Of a DNA stretch of 64,000 bases, positions 10,039 through 21,472 are shown in pieces. Origin of the DNA: Chondrus crispus (lineage: Eukaryota; Rhodophyta; Florideophyceae; Gigartinales; Gigartinaceae). The notes under the pieces are model-generated. The model saw only the letters and a program-made list of their open reading frames with translations, was not told the DNA's origin and ran no database searches. The DNA lies in the NCBI RefSeq assembly GCF_000350225.1, contig NW_005178943.1, forward strand, positions 103,301-167,300, read 5' to 3'. A program made the translations under genes and the position numbers. Position 1 is the first letter of the stretch; each line of letters starts with the position of its first letter.

Positions 10039-10510
10039 GTAGTGCAGTGGACACACTCGCCAACGAGGGCGTAAATCTCGCTATGAGGAAAAGCGGTATG
10101 TCCAGTCACCACCAGGGTGATCGGGGCCCTCTCTCCGTGGTAGCTCGAAGGTAACACGAGAATCGCGGGTAGAGTCGCCGTCAGCGTGTGAAGTGGTACT
10201 CGGGATCGAGTAACTAGAAGGAGTGGGTGTGTCGCGGCCGTATTGCGGACCGCTATCGACAGCGTCGAAGAAGAACAACACAAGAAAACAAAATAAAGAA
10301 GGAAGAAGAACAGTAGTGAAGAAATGTAGAAATAGGTCAAAAAGTAAAGGAAAAACAAGAAAAAGGATGACGACGAAGGGTGCAGGTACCAGACTTAGCC
10401 AACTAAATAGGAACCGTAGAGGATCCCACCAGAGATGGGGTCCGATCACCTGATGCCTCTTTACTGTAATGCCTTCTGACAACCGACCTATATAGGCTGA
10501 GCGCCGTTGT
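10039..10510 (-). repeat. Probable LTR of the gag remnant, approximate ends
   Basis: On the minus strand the sequence before gag runs to ...CACTGCACTACA and is followed by TTTTGGTCTCCCGACC, the usual position and start of a primer-binding site. A TATA sequence (GCCTATATAGG) lies near 10487-10498. The 5' boundary is a guess; no second LTR was found. Confidence 0.4.
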
Positions 10511-10603
10511 CGGCGTCGGTTACTAAATGGGTAATTAATAATTAATTGTCGTCATTAGAATTGCCACTTAGCATTAGACGCTAATTAGCGTAGAAACTTG
10601 TGG

Positions 10604-10745
10604 GCACCACGTATGTATACGTGTCGTACACGTGTTGTACAGGTATCATATACGTGTCATACGACTGTCATACACGTGTGTCCCCGTGTGGTACATGTGG
10701 GGTACCTTCCCAAGTGTGTGCGCACAGTACACGTGTCAAAGGCGG
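10604..10745. repeat. Degenerate TACACGTGT-rich short repeats
   Basis: Seven or so imperfect copies of a TACACGTGTC/G unit (tatacgtgtcg, tacacgtgttg, tatacgtgtca, tacacgtgtg) lie just upstream of the pogo transposon's left end. CACGTG boxes are bZIP/bHLH-type sites, so this may be an upstream region of the neighbouring LTR. Confidence 0.5.
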
Positions 10746-11138
10746 GAAGCGCGGCCCCGCGACGGCGGTGACTAGGGATAAAGGGCGCAGGGTTACTGCG
10801 CTACACCTAGTTATCGTATTTAGTGTCAGCAACTATTTAGTGTCACAACAGAAATAATGTGTGTGACACTATATTGTGTGACACAGAAGCGACAGGACCC
10901 TTCACCCTGTAGGGCAATATCTGGCCCAATTATTGCCTTAGGTCATGATCCACGCCGCCGTTGCCTGGCTGATTGATGGGCGCTGACGCAAAGTGGGATT
11001 TCTCTGTATCAACACAGTACCTCTCCCTTTGTCAGATTCCTGGCATTTTTTGCCTCCCTTATCTTTTGTCCATCCTTTACATTACTCTACCGAGCCCGTT
11101 AACACAATAACTGATGAGACAGGCAGCGCAACAGTCCG

Positions 11139-12760
11139 TTGCAGCGTGTTAGAGAGCTGTGCACACAACGCATTGTGTCCGATGACAGTGCTGATGACGA
11201 CCGAGACACACAAGGCAGTAATAGCACCATGCCAGGCGCAATGAACCCCAACAATATTCCTTGCAGTGGCAACATCCAAAAGCGCTCCACTCAACATGTG
11301 CTTACCATTACGCAGCGGGCGAGTATTCTCAAGTGGATGATGAATGCAGCTGCAAAGGACGGAAAGAAGCACATTCAGACCAGAGCTGTGGCAAGGTTCT
11401 CATCACTGTCTCCAGGATCCGACAACGCCAACTTGGCCAAAGCGTCAAGACTGTGGAAATCCCGCATTGAATACGTTGACGCTTAGGGTAAAATATCCTT
11501 GAAAGGAACCCATTCGGATATCACCCGTCGCATTAACGGCGTCCGTGCGCGAGTGAATATGAAAGCTAGAAGAGGAAGAGGTCGCAAAAGACCGCAGTAG
11601 GTCCTATCCCTCTACCATGACTGGCGTACTGAATTCGATCGACTACGCAAACTGGGCGTGAAATTCAATTACAGGTCACTGCGTGCCCTTGGGCAGCATC
11701 TGCTCGATTCCGGTAACAGCGATGAATACCACCCTTCCATGCTAGATCAACGAACCGGAAGTCTTGTTTCCACTTTCATTACAGCACGTTTCACGCAGTC
11801 TTTTGCTGACTGTCATGGTATTGTCAGTCGCGCTCTTACGGGAAAACATCAACTAAGCCCCTAAAAAGGGCCTAACTTGAGAAACAGGTCGCTTTTCATC
11901 TTGGTGTGTTAGCTCGAGAATTTTGCAGTAGTGAGTTGAGAGAGGAAGACATAGAAAATTCGGATGAAACGCATTTTGTCATAGATGTCGACAACGGACG
12001 CACGCTCGGAATTTTGGGAGACCAAGAAGTCAAATATGCGGACGCCATTTCAGGGAGGAGGGCCGGACGATGGTTTGTGCGGCTCACAGGCGGCCGTGAC
12101 GCGCGTATTGCACCTCCATTTCTGGTGTTTAAAAACCAGAAGCGCTCGTATCCGATCAGAGGGGTTCCGGACAGCGTGCACGGAGTTTCATACCGATCAG
12201 GGCCGAAGGGCTGGATGGACACAAAGGTCATGTCACTTTGGCTTTCAGAACCGAAGGTCATCTCCTCTCTGCCACATGGCAGGAAGTGAGTGCTCTACCT
12301 CGATAATTGCTCTGGACAAAACACAACCCCTGAACTTTTAGAAGCTGCGCGACGCATCAACACCGAGATCAAGTATTTTGAACCGAACCTAACCGACTAC
12401 GTCCAGCCCTGCGATTCGTTTATAATTCAAAAACTTAAGAAAGAGTAGTCTGTACGCTGGGAGGCGCACAAGGTGAAAATGATAGAGCAAACAATTGGTC
12501 TAAAACTTCGGGCAAAATTCCAAACCCCGGAAAAAATTTTCCTAGACCTTGCCGTGAAGGCTATTGCTGCTGTGAATCGGCAATGCGACAAAGACGGGAT
12601 TTTATAAGGCCACAAGGCCATGATTATTACTGGAATGGCTTTAAATATAAACGGTCAATGGGAGGAGAGGCAGCTGTTTACCAAGCTGTAGCACATTATC
12701 GGCAAATATCGGGATCACTTCGACGGAGAACCGGTTGATGTCTTGAGCGCTGTGGTGGGT
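11139..12760 (+). pseudogene. Pogo/DDE_1-type transposase, several nonsense codons and a frameshift
   Basis: N-terminal helix-turn-helix-like part TITQRASILKWMMNAAAKDG, then DWRTEFDRLRKLGVKFNY. The catalytic part shows first Asp in SDETHFVIDVDNGRTLG, second in YLDNCSGQN, third in VQPCDSFIIQKLK, all present. It aligns along its length with the transposase at 30863-32440 (shared YPIRGVPD, KGWMD, SFxIxKLK). Stops occur at 11484 (TAG), 11598 (TAG), 11862 (TAA), 12287 (TGA), 12445 (TAG), 12605 (TAA) and 12688 (TAG), with one frame change near 11865-11905. Against the relative, the 12287 TGA replaces an Arg, the 12445 TAG a Trp and the 12688 TAG a Gln, all reachable by one transition. The intact protein would cut and paste the element at TA sites. 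Confidence 0.8.
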
Positions 12761-13107
12761 GTTCCTGGAGAAATTGAGGAGGTGGTACAATCCGGAGAAA
12801 ATTGAGGGGGAGAGGAGGGTGTTAGTCGGAGGCAAGGACAAATAGGGTCAAGAAGCAGGGATGTGATTTCTGGCGCAAGGCGCAGGAAGAAGGGGAGGAT
12901 AAGGTCGTCAACGCGGCTGGGGAGAGGCTGAGCAAACGGTTTTGCAAGGGAACCAGATGACGTAAACGTAAAAAAATCGGAACTAGGATGTGCGCGAATC
13001 GCAACGTAGGGAGAGAAGATGCAAGGTCAATACGAATATTTTAAGCGAGACCTGATAAAGCAATGATACTTTGTAAGGTTAGAAAGGGGAGTGCGAGGCC
13101 GAGCAAC

Positions 13108-13395
13108 AGATTCGTGCAGCTCCGCTGGCATGCAAGGACGGCGGTGGATATGGAGGAGGGGACAGGTGTACGGCGTGCGCGAGCAAGAGCTTCCTGCAGC
13201 TCGACTGGCATGCAAGGACGGGGGGTGGGTATAGACGAGGGGTGCTGGTGCACGGCGTGCGCCAGCAAGAGCTTTCTGCAGCTCGGCTGACATGAAAGGG
13301 CGGGGGGTATGGAGTAGGGGAACTGGTGTACGGCGTGCGCGAGCAAGAGCTTTCTGCAGCTCGGGTGATATGAAAGGGCAGGGGGTGGGTACACG
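13108..13395. repeat. Minisatellite, about 80-bp unit, 3.5 copies
   Basis: Units begin GTGTACGGCGTGCGCGAGCA or close to it at about 13166, 13249 and 13327, with a partial unit before. Each contains AAGAGCTTYCTGCAGCTCG and a GGGGGT tract. It lies inside the pogo element, between the transposase remnant and the right TIR. Confidence 0.85.
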
Positions 13396-13703
13396 TGTAG
13401 CATTTTTGATCTCATCTGCCCCTACACTATAATGGTGTACTTTAATAGTATGGGTGATACTAAAATGTGTGGCAATAAAAATAGTGTCATGGAGGATATT
13501 GTGTCACGCAGACTATTCACTGTGAGCATGTTTTAAATTCTCTCACTGAAATAGTATAGGCACTAAATACGATAACTGGGTGTACAATGGGATCGGTTGG
13601 AGTACAGTAGAACTGCTGGTTGTGCAGTCGTGCGAAGTCCGGCGAACACGAGCCATTTCCTACAGCCCTGTGATCAATATGTTAACAAAACGTTCAAAAA
13701 GCG

Positions 13704-14524
13704 ATGAGAAAGGCCCGAGATAAGCTGTTAGCAGTTACATACGTGGATGTAAGGACAGTTCGAGTGAATTTCATGGCTGGAATGGCCTCATATCATGCTA
13801 TAACATCTGTCAATATTTGTAAAAGCTTCGAAAGTACTGTAATGTGGCCGATGGACTATAGGTTTCTCAAACAGTTTGAAAACGATCACATTCGTGAGCA
13901 AGTGCTACGTGAAGCCCAACAAGGGCCTGTTTCGAAAGATGGCGCATCTAGACTACAGAGGCAGAGGGACAAAGCTGTCTTCCAAGAGCTGAAGGAAATG
14001 TCAACAACGAAAAGTCCGCTTCACCTGCAATAAGAGGGGCAGAGATGCTCCTAAAAAATCATGATAGCGTTAACGAGATTGTCATGAATGCAGGTGCTCC
14101 CAGGCCACAAGGACAAAGAGCAAAGAGTCACACGAGTAGAAGAGAAACGATTCAGAAGGGGACGCCAGCACTTTATCTGACATTTGGTGATTTTATTGCG
14201 TGCAAGAAGCAGAAAAAAATTTAGGAGGATCGGCTACAGCGACAAGAGGTGGAGGAAAAGGCTGTGCGGCAAAAAGAAAGAGAACTGCTGAAAGAACAGA
14301 AGGCAGAAGCGAAAAAGCTGAAGGAGCAGAAAAAGTTGGAACGCGTGAAAAGTGGCAAGGCCTCAAAGCCTGCCAACTCAAGCAAGAAGCGGGCCCGAGC
14401 ACCTGCGGTTCCAAAGGCGCACGAAGGCCCCTCCCCAAAGTGCGTCAACTCCTCACCATTCCCCATCAACGTTGCTGCGTCCGCGTTACTCGGTCTCTCT
14501 GGTGCCAGTGAAATTACCAAATAG
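13704..14524 (+). pseudogene. C-terminal remnant of a second pogo-type transposase
   Basis: Plus-strand ORF 13704-14033 reads FKxAMRKARDKLLAV-like sequence and ESTVMWPMDYRFLKQFEN, matching region by region the end of the transposase at 28331-29700 (RAERKIRDDVMGM, NTGMWPVDFCFANRM). After stops, the ORF at 14249-14524 gives a Lys/Glu-rich tail (KEQKAEAKKLKEQKKLE) like the tail at 29942-30247. The catalytic domain is missing. The fragment starts right next to the TIR of the pogo element at 10804-13582, as if that element had inserted into it. Confidence 0.65.
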
Positions 14525-14530
14525 ACCTTT

Positions 14531-15454
14531 TTCTAAAAATCTGTGTACTGCCGCACCAATAAAAGTAAATTCGGGGTTTCTCTGACCCAGTACGGCTTGA
14601 GATTCTGTATCTCCTCCCAGTTGATCAGCAAACACAGAGCATCGATAATCACCAGTTTGAAGTCATTTGGGGCCGGGGAAGTAGTTTTTTAATTAATTTA
14701 TGAAAGATGTTACCACAATATACTTTCGGGGAAGGGTACTGCAGTTGGAACTTGTGATGGCGAAAGTGTCGTTCCTAGGACGTTCGTTTATAGGCAGAAA
14801 GGACGACGGTGTGGTCGAGGGTTCTACAGTATGTGTGCTACTGTACACGTTACAGTACCCTTCGGTACACGTTACAGTACAAGGACAGTATGTATCCGAG
14901 CCGTATCCGAGCCGTATCCGAGCCGTACTGTAGTATTTCGTACAGTGCACTGTCGTGAGAACGGGAGGTCTCGCTTCTCCCAACTGCGCACAAGTGACAC
15001 GATTCACTTGTCGTGCTCGCCGTGCGACGCAAAAACAAGAAAACGTTTTCTGTACTGATCAACTTCGGGACAGATTGCCGCCGCGCGCGCACACTCAACT
15101 AGTAGGCAGACCGTCGCTCCTCGTCCCCGCTCTCGGAGGGCGGGGGGTCTCCATTCAGTACGTAGCGGACAAGAGTTCTACCGGCAGACTTCTCTACTCT
15201 GCCGTATACCGGTCCAGCAACGTGCCGGCTACTGCGAGACTTTCTCCCTTACGGAATTATGCATGATATGCACACCGCCTCGGTGTCCAACTGTCACACA
15301 CTGAGCAAGGCGCAGGACTTGATGGATTGAGTTTGCTGGCCTCTGAATGCAACAGTTTTCATGTTTACATGACTGCATGATAGAGAGGGACGTCAATACG
15401 GTTCGCTCTTCTTCCACGATACGTTGAGATTGTGCAACAGAAGGTGAGCCGCAT
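14531..15454. other. Intergenic with short repeats, no gene seen
   Basis: Three tandem copies of GTATCCGAGCC occupy 14892-14924. A copy of the dispersed GTACC-AAGGGTAC motif (as GTACCCTTCGGTAC) is at 14855-14868, followed by repeats of GTACACGTTACAGTAC. The CCT3 3' flank begins at 15454. Confidence 0.6.
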
Positions 15455-17202
15455 TTACTCTTCTTCGGGTGCTCCACCCTGCGCTCCTCCCGCATCCTTT
15501 CTTTTCGAAAGCCCAGAGACAATATCATCAATCCTTAGGAGCATACCAGCTGCTTCTACTGCGGTCTTCATTGTCTGAGTCTTTACAATGAGCGGCTCCC
15601 AAATCCCAATCTCTCGCATGTCTGCGGCAACGCCCTTGAGGCCGTCAATTCCCCAAAACGAACAATCTTTGTTTTCCGTGTCTTTTGCCCCGGAGTGCTT
15701 CGCACGCAATGCTGTCATTACTCGAATAACTTTTCCTCCACAATTCTCCGCAAGTGTTCGAGGAATGACCTCAAGGGCTTCGGCCACAGCGCGATAGGGG
15801 TATTGGCTCACTCCGGTGATCGTTTTCGATTTTGCGTGGAGACGATTCGATACAGCCATCTCAATCGCACCTCCTCCAGGGACCATCTTTGGATTTGTAA
15901 GAATGTTTCGCGTCACTGCCATCGCGTCTTGAAGGTTACGCTCTACCTCCATAAGAACATCTTTTGACCCGCCTCGGAGCAGTATCGTACAAGCCTTGGG
16001 GTTCTTGCATTCGGTGATGAAACTGAAATACTCGTCTCCGATCTTTGAGACTTCGAAAAGGCCGGCCCCGACACCCACATCACTTTCCTTGAGTTCTTCA
16101 ACACGAGAGACAATTATAGCTCCCGATGCCTTTGCTATGCGAGTATTATCTGTCTTCCGCAATCGTCGAATCACCGATACGTTTTGTTTCCCGAGAACGT
16201 GCAGTGCAAGATCGCTGACTCCCTTCTCAGTCACAATCAAGTCTGGTTTGAACTCCAGCAGCTTATCACAGAGAGCCATGACGTATTCTTCTTCAATCTC
16301 AAGAAGGCGCTTCCAGTCCTTTTCCTCTGTAATCTCAACGTTGGTTGTCGACTCTGCCTTGCGATATTCAAGCGGACAGTCGAGTAAAATGATGCGCGGG
16401 TTTTCGATGCGGCGACGCATCTTGGCATTTGTGACATCCTTGTTAAACATCACACCGCTAAGTACCCTGCTGTCCGAGAGTTCGCCACCGGGAATTTTCT
16501 CGACCTTTGCAAAATTCTTAATATCGATCACAACCGTTCCATCAATATCCACACGGACCACATTCACGGCTTTAAAAGCAATGTTAACGATCAAATCGTC
16601 GTGCCTCGTGACATATTTGGTGCCAATGCAAGAACGAATCAGCTGCAAAATCTGTTCATCGTTGGTTAAGTCGACTGTGATGGCAAGCTCTTCCGCAAAG
16701 ACGACAGCATCGTCCAACGCATTAAATAGCGCTGATACAATAACAGTTGGGTGGATGTTACGATTCAAAAAAGTCTCACAAAGCGTCAGGATCTCGCCAG
16801 CAAGCACAGTGACAGAAGTAGTGCCATCACCAACCTCCTCATCTTGAGTGCGGGAGAGTTCGATCATAGACTTTGCGGCGGGATGTGACACGTCAATTTC
16901 ACGAAGGATCGCATTGCCATCATTGGTGAGGACAATGTTGCCCATGGCGTCAAGGATCATCTTGAGCATTGCACGTGGTCCAAGGGTGGTTCGAATTATG
17001 TCCGAGACAGCACGGGCGGCTGCGATGTTCGTGAGTTGGGCACGGCGGCCACTTTCACGTTTGGCATTCTGGTCTAATGACAGGAAATAATGTGGAATCG
17101 GAAGGACATTGTTAAATCTCTTGTTAGGCTCGTGCTGGATGACAGAAGTACTGGGGCATATCCCGGGATGAACTTACTGAGGACTAGAACGGGCGCTTGC
17201 AT
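15455..17202 (-). CDS. CCT3: T-complex protein 1 subunit gamma (CCT3), two exons
   Basis: Subunit of the cytosolic chaperonin TRiC/CCT, which folds actin, tubulin and other proteins with ATP. The minus-strand gene has a 25-nt first exon (17202-17178, MQAPVLVL), an intron 17177-17074 (GTAAGT...ATTAG) and a long second exon to TAA at 15455; the joined CDS is 1644 nt, 547 aa, normal for the family. Splicing makes the hallmark start MQAPVLVLNQNAKRESGRRA. The ATP site is present: GNIVLTNDGNAILRE and GDGTTSVTVLAGE, and the C-terminal ATP-binding segment MVPGGGAIEM. The C-terminus is APEEE-like and disordered. Without the first exon the ORF would begin at MLKMILD, inside the equatorial domain, so the two-exon model is preferred. 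Confidence 0.96.
17074..17177 (-). other. CCT3: Intron of CCT3, 104 nt
   Basis: Donor GTAAGT at 17177-17172 and acceptor ATTAG ending at 17074, phase 1 inside the Asn codon of the conserved VLNQN. It is the only intron in the window that I can place with confidence. Confidence 0.9.
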
Positions 17203-17774
17203 TGTGAGGTTACGAAGTTGTCAAAAGAGGCCCGGGGTATTTTTTCGGTGACCAAGTCGAACGCTTCAGAAAGACGATTGAAGCGATTTCCCTCCAAGTT
17301 GTCGCGACCGTTGAGCGCAGACCCGATTTGCAAGTGCGTCGTATTGGAAGCTATAGCGACGCCGTCTTGAATGAGTTGACGGGTTTGTCGTTGGTTTCCG
17401 GGGGTCTGGCACTCTCAAGTTTTAACAGGCCGGTTGATGAGGATCAAATCAAGTAGTGACGGTTTGAAAATCGTCGTCTTCCAGTGATGCTGTTTGCTGG
17501 TAGGAGCGCTGTCGTCGCAAGTCAGTGTAGAATTCCCCCTTTTTTGGCGCCAGTGCGCGGATCAGATGCTTCCACAATTACATGTGGATCAACTTCAAGT
17601 GCCGTGGAACAATTATAAGGGACTTCACGTGTCACTAACCAATCCTGATGGCATGGTGTACACGTATGAATGACTGTAAGCCCCGAATGCAGTCCTGTAC
17701 AGTTGTGACAATTTGTGCAACGTGTACAGGTTTGCAGCATACAGAGCATGGCAGGATTGAATGGGATAGTAGTA
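17203..17774. other. Upstream region of CCT3, no gene seen
   Basis: Presumed promoter of CCT3 lies here; no clear TATA box. No convincing ORF. Confidence 0.5.
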
Positions 17775-18283
17775 CAGGGGGGTCGCGATATAGTGCCATC
17801 TTTGTTAGTGCCAGCTCCGATATAGTGCTACCCTTCTAGGGGTGGCACGAATTTTGAGCCAAAAACGAAGGGTCTCCAGAGAGGCAAGGCAGTTGGATGG
17901 ACGTACTGCCCGAGAGCCGCTGCCGCCGCGGAAAGATATTATGCAGTTGCTTACTAGAATAGAGACTGGCGAAAAAAGGCAGGGTCGATGATGCAATTGG
18001 ACATCTGCAAAAGTGTAGGCTGGCATTTGTGGCTGCGAAAAAGGAGGGAGTCAATGCGACGGCTCGGCAGCTACTAATAACAGAAATGCCTGATTAGACT
18101 TGAGTCTGTAGTGAAGATGCAAAGTATGAGTGATGGCGTCCTGCGAGCGGTCTTTCTGAGCAGTGATGCGCAAGGGAGTGGCGGCAAAAAAGCCGTAAAT
18201 CTCATTATCTTACAGTGCCTGGTTCGATATAGTGCCGTTTTCGGCCCACTGACACAGGGTAGCACTATATCGCGACCCCCCTG
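17775..18283. mobile_element. MITE, 509 bp, with CAGGGGGGTCGCGATATAGTGC ends
   Basis: The ends are perfect inverted repeats of 22 bp or so: CAGGGGGGTCGCGATATAGT at 17775 and its reverse complement ending at 18283. Inside each end lie further copies of a GATATAGTGC-type motif at regular spacing. A TA precedes the left end but the right flank reads TT. No coding capacity. Its end architecture matches the MITE at 19180-19647 and both ends of the 27392-37766 element, so one pogo-type transposase probably moved all of them. Confidence 0.85.
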
Positions 18284-18702
18284 TTGTTGGATGCATGGGG
18301 TACGAATTGATTAATCGAGGCAAGGGGCGCAAAGGACCAAAGGGTGCAAAGCAATCCCCATGCATGGGGTTTTAATTCACGTCTACGAGCTGTAGCGAAA
18401 AGCCGACAATTGCATTGTCGACCATTGTAAGCGAGAATGGTAATTGAATGCAGGAGCGACATGCTGTTCTCCTAGATAGTGATGTATATGGAGCGATAGA
18501 GACACCGGAAGCCCCGGAGAGAAGGAGGTAGAGCGAGAGCGGAGGTTAAGAGCAAATACAGTGCAGAGAGTAGCATACTCGGGCTTTTGTGCCTTCCGTA
18601 CCTGCCACCAAGGACAGAACTGCTCCTACATTGCTCGCGACACCAGCATGTCTGAGCTGGTTCCCACAACAGTACTGCTGGGAAATTAAACACGTGTCAG
18701 TC
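18284..18702. other. Intergenic, nothing recognised
   Basis: No ORF, repeat or RNA gene that I can support. Confidence 0.5.
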
Positions 18703-19150
18703 TGTGCCGGCTCGAACGCGGGGCGACAGTTGCTTCGAAGAGAAAGAAGGCTTGTCGGCTGTTGATGCATGGGCCGGCACGAGGAATTGCGCACGGGGAA
18801 TTGCGCATGGGGGACGAAAGGAAAATGTCAGGGGGACCACGAAGGGAAAAGGAGCGGGGAGTAGGCGAAGGGAAGGGCCAGTAGGCAAAAGGAAAGGCGG
18901 GGAACCGGATGTGGGTGCAAGACTCAGGGCTTGGGGGGCGCGGTGACGAGGGAAGGTAGGTAGTATAAAAGGGAGCCCGGCGGGGAGGAACAGAGAAAAA
19001 GGGGGGCAGCAGGAGGTGACCTGGACGTCGAGTGGACTCTCGACGAGCGGTGGGCATCGGGTGGATTCCCGTGTAGCTGAGCGGATTCTCAGCGACCGCT
19101 CCAGATTCAATAAACGTTTTGGTTTGACAGTGCCCAGGAGACCGGGCACA
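18703..19150 (+). repeat. Probable solo LTR, 448 bp
   Basis: Starts TGTGCCGG and ends CCGGGCACA, the short inverted TG..CA ends of an LTR. A TATA box (GTATAAAAGG) lies at about 18962, followed by a GTGGACTCTCGACGAGCGG / GTGGATTC repeat block shared with the copies at about 41772-42246 and 19790-20235. A possible polyadenylation signal AATAAA lies at 19108. No internal region or target duplication was found. Confidence 0.55.
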
Positions 19151-19179
19151 ACATTACAGTACTGTACTGCATACGGATA

Positions 19180-19647
19180 CAGAAGGCCCTACCAATTAGT
19201 GCCGCCCCATGCGGAATCCAAAAATCAGCACTATTCCGAACACTGCCTGCTCCGCGTCCGTTCTCTGTCGTGTTCTGCAGCTAGAAACGCCTGCTTTACC
19301 GACCTGAAGCACGATAACGCGTCAAACACTTCACATTCTGCAACCAAAATTTCCAGTTTTCCAAACAATTTCGCGATCTCATCGACGTTCGATTCGCCTA
19401 CAGATCGGTGAATTAGAGCTTCTGCGATAAGGTCAGGCGCCTACGCATCGTTTTTGCCTTATCTGGGAGCGGAACCATAGCATTTACTGACTGCGAAAGG
19501 TGTTCGGCGCTGAGAGGGGCCTTGGAATTTTTCTGTAGGCACGTTGGAAGCTAGAGAACAAGTCGTGTTTTTCGTGTTCCGGCCTCAGGGCGGCACTAAT
19601 CCGAAGGTGGCACTAACAAAAGTGGCACTAATTGGCGTCCTCCCCTG
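19180..19647. mobile_element. MITE, 468 bp, same family as 17775-18283
   Basis: Left end CAGAAGGCCCTACCAATTAG (19180) and right end read inward CAGGGGAGGACGCCAATTAG (from 19647) share CCAATTAGTGCC. The right end holds three spaced copies of TTAGTGCC with TTTTGTTAGTGCCAC between them, the same layout as in the MITE at 17775. TA precedes the left end; the right flank is TG. No coding capacity. Confidence 0.7.
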
Positions 19648-19789
19648 TGCTGCACTACTGCATTTGGTACAGTATCAGTGATGAGTTTGTTGGTGCTCCT
19701 CGGAATGAGCACAGTTTCTTCTCCAAAGTATTGAACTGCACCAGATTCGTTCAGCCGGTGGCTACAGTACTGTACTGTTGTGGCTCGTC

Positions 19790-20235
19790 CTGAGACACAA
19801 TGATTGCCGAGAAAATCTTTTACCTCCTTTCGGCGGGAGGCCAGGCGTCAAGAACTCAAGAGTCCACTTGAGCTCCTCGTCGAGAAATCCACCCGATGCC
19901 TGCCTCCCCCTTTTTCTACGCCCCCAACTACCGCTTATGTACTCCCCGCTGCTCGCTATAAACTACCACTACCCCCGATCGCAACCCCCGCACGTAGCCC
20001 GCCAGTCTTCTCTTGGCCCATTCCTGCGCCCAGCCCTCCGCTTGCGGTTCACGATCTCCTTGCCCGCCTTCTCTCTGGCCCGCTCCTGCGCCTGCGGTCC
20101 TCCGCTTGCGGTTCGCGCTCCACCCGCCCGCGCACGCCCTCGTCCAAACGCAATGCCGCGCGCTTCGCTTCGCCCTGTCCTCCAAGCGTAAGTCCCGCGC
20201 GCCCTTTCCTGCGCAGTGTGCATTCTTGGGCGCTG
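19790..20235 (-). repeat. Probable solo LTR in minus orientation, approximate ends
   Basis: Read on the minus strand it contains GGCATCGGGTGGATT, CTCGACGAG and AAGTGGACTC, the same block as in the LTR at 18703-19150, with TTTATAGCG upstream as a TATA-like sequence near 19960. Divergent; boundaries are not clear. It also holds two copies of CCTCCGCTTGCGGTTC. Confidence 0.4.
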
Positions 20236-21472
20236 GGCTTACAGCATTCCTAACAGTACAGTTGTCAGATCCATGGATGAAGGCATCCTTGGATGCTGCA
20301 GTGGTGAAGGAAAACACTACTCTACAAACACAGTGGGAAGGCACAATCAGCCTGAGCGTCGCTGCCGCTCTCTATATTTTTCTGCCTTTCTCTACTCCTC
20401 GATTTCTATCTCCCTCTTATTAGTCCATTGCTTTGGACTAGCCACTGCGTCTGGCAACTTTCAATTAAACCGACACTGCTTGTGCCGGTATGCGCAACGG
20501 TCGCTAATACCGTTGAAAATCTAGGCTATGCAGCACCCTTTGCAAACCGGCCTGCAAACTGCCCTTTCGTGCACTTTCACAAAAGCTTTGGGCTGCATTG
20601 CCCTTGCACTGCCACCGACATTGCTGGACCCTCTAGACTTGTACACGCGGACACGTGAAGCACAACTTGTAACAACAGTACACAGTACTGTACACGAATG
20701 GACAAAAGTATGAGGGGAATTTGAAGTACTAAAAGCGATCTGTGTCCAATGGATGACCAGATGCTTTTCAGAATTGAGGTGCAGCATCTATGCAATTCAT
20801 TTGCACGGTTCTCTCTCATTGGCCACTTGGTATGAATGGTACGCACCATCCTCCAACCGCCATGTTCGTAAAAGCGCATGAACCGTTCGGTCCTTAATCT
20901 GGACATGGATCGCGATTCGTTTGTCTTCTCGGCCTCCCACGCTCTGCCTTCGCAGGCATGTGCACCAGCACGTCATGTGCTCAGAGCGTTTGTTCCCGTT
21001 TTATTCACGAACGATAATCCTTAGAACAGCACTACTGCTTGTTCCTTTTCAAGGCTCGCGCTTCCTTTACGAAAGGCGAAATGCAACTTTGCCAAGCTAT
21101 GAGCACATACCCTAAATCGAATTTATTCTCTTTCTCCACCACTTAACATCCACGAATAAAGTGCGGACACTGTAAAAATGCAAACGTACTAACCCCCACC
21201 CCAACCACAGATAATGTCACACGCGCAAATGAGTTTTCTCCTTTAAGCCCAGTTCGACGCAGCTTGAGAAGAATGTATACATCAAGAGTGAGCTTACTAA
21301 ACATGTCCAAATCGATTAGTATCAAGGCCTTTCGACAGAAAACAGAATACCAAGGAATGCGAGACACAGGCACGTTTTGCGACCTCAGAAGTAGCTGCGC
21401 AAAACAAGATTCCTTTTTCGTATACAACTTCGAGAGCGCTTAAGATTCTTGAAGGATGGCGCTTATTTAACG
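20236..21472. other. Intergenic, no gene supported
   Basis: Several short ORFs on both strands lack any domain or coding-like character. A GTACAGTACTGTAC-like palindrome (acagtacacagtactgtacacg) is at about 20674-20696. Confidence 0.5.

Larger units (their letters stand above)
10804..13582 (+). mobile_element. Pogo/Tc1-type DNA transposon, complete ends, decayed
   Basis: Left end CACCTAGTTATCGTATTTAG at 10804 and right end, read inward from 13582, CACCCAGTTATCGTATTTAG match at 19 of 20, and the similarity continues for about 20 more bases. Both ends are flanked by TA (10802-10803, 13583-13584), the target duplication of Tc1/mariner/pogo elements. The body holds a transposase pseudogene and, at its 3' side, a minisatellite. 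A related element lies at 30666-32861. It cannot encode its own transposase any more. Confidence 0.85.

Noticed and set aside
13108-13395. CRISPR array
   Set aside because: Units of about 80 bp are contiguous and degenerate, with no repeat-spacer pattern, in a eukaryotic transposon.
15996-16847. 283-codon Ser/Thr-rich plus-strand ORF
   Set aside because: Exact antisense of the CCT3 coding exon.
18686-19149. Minus-strand ORFs of 123-150 codons
   Set aside because: They lie within the solo LTR; low-complexity Pro/Ser sequence. The same applies to 41720-42272.
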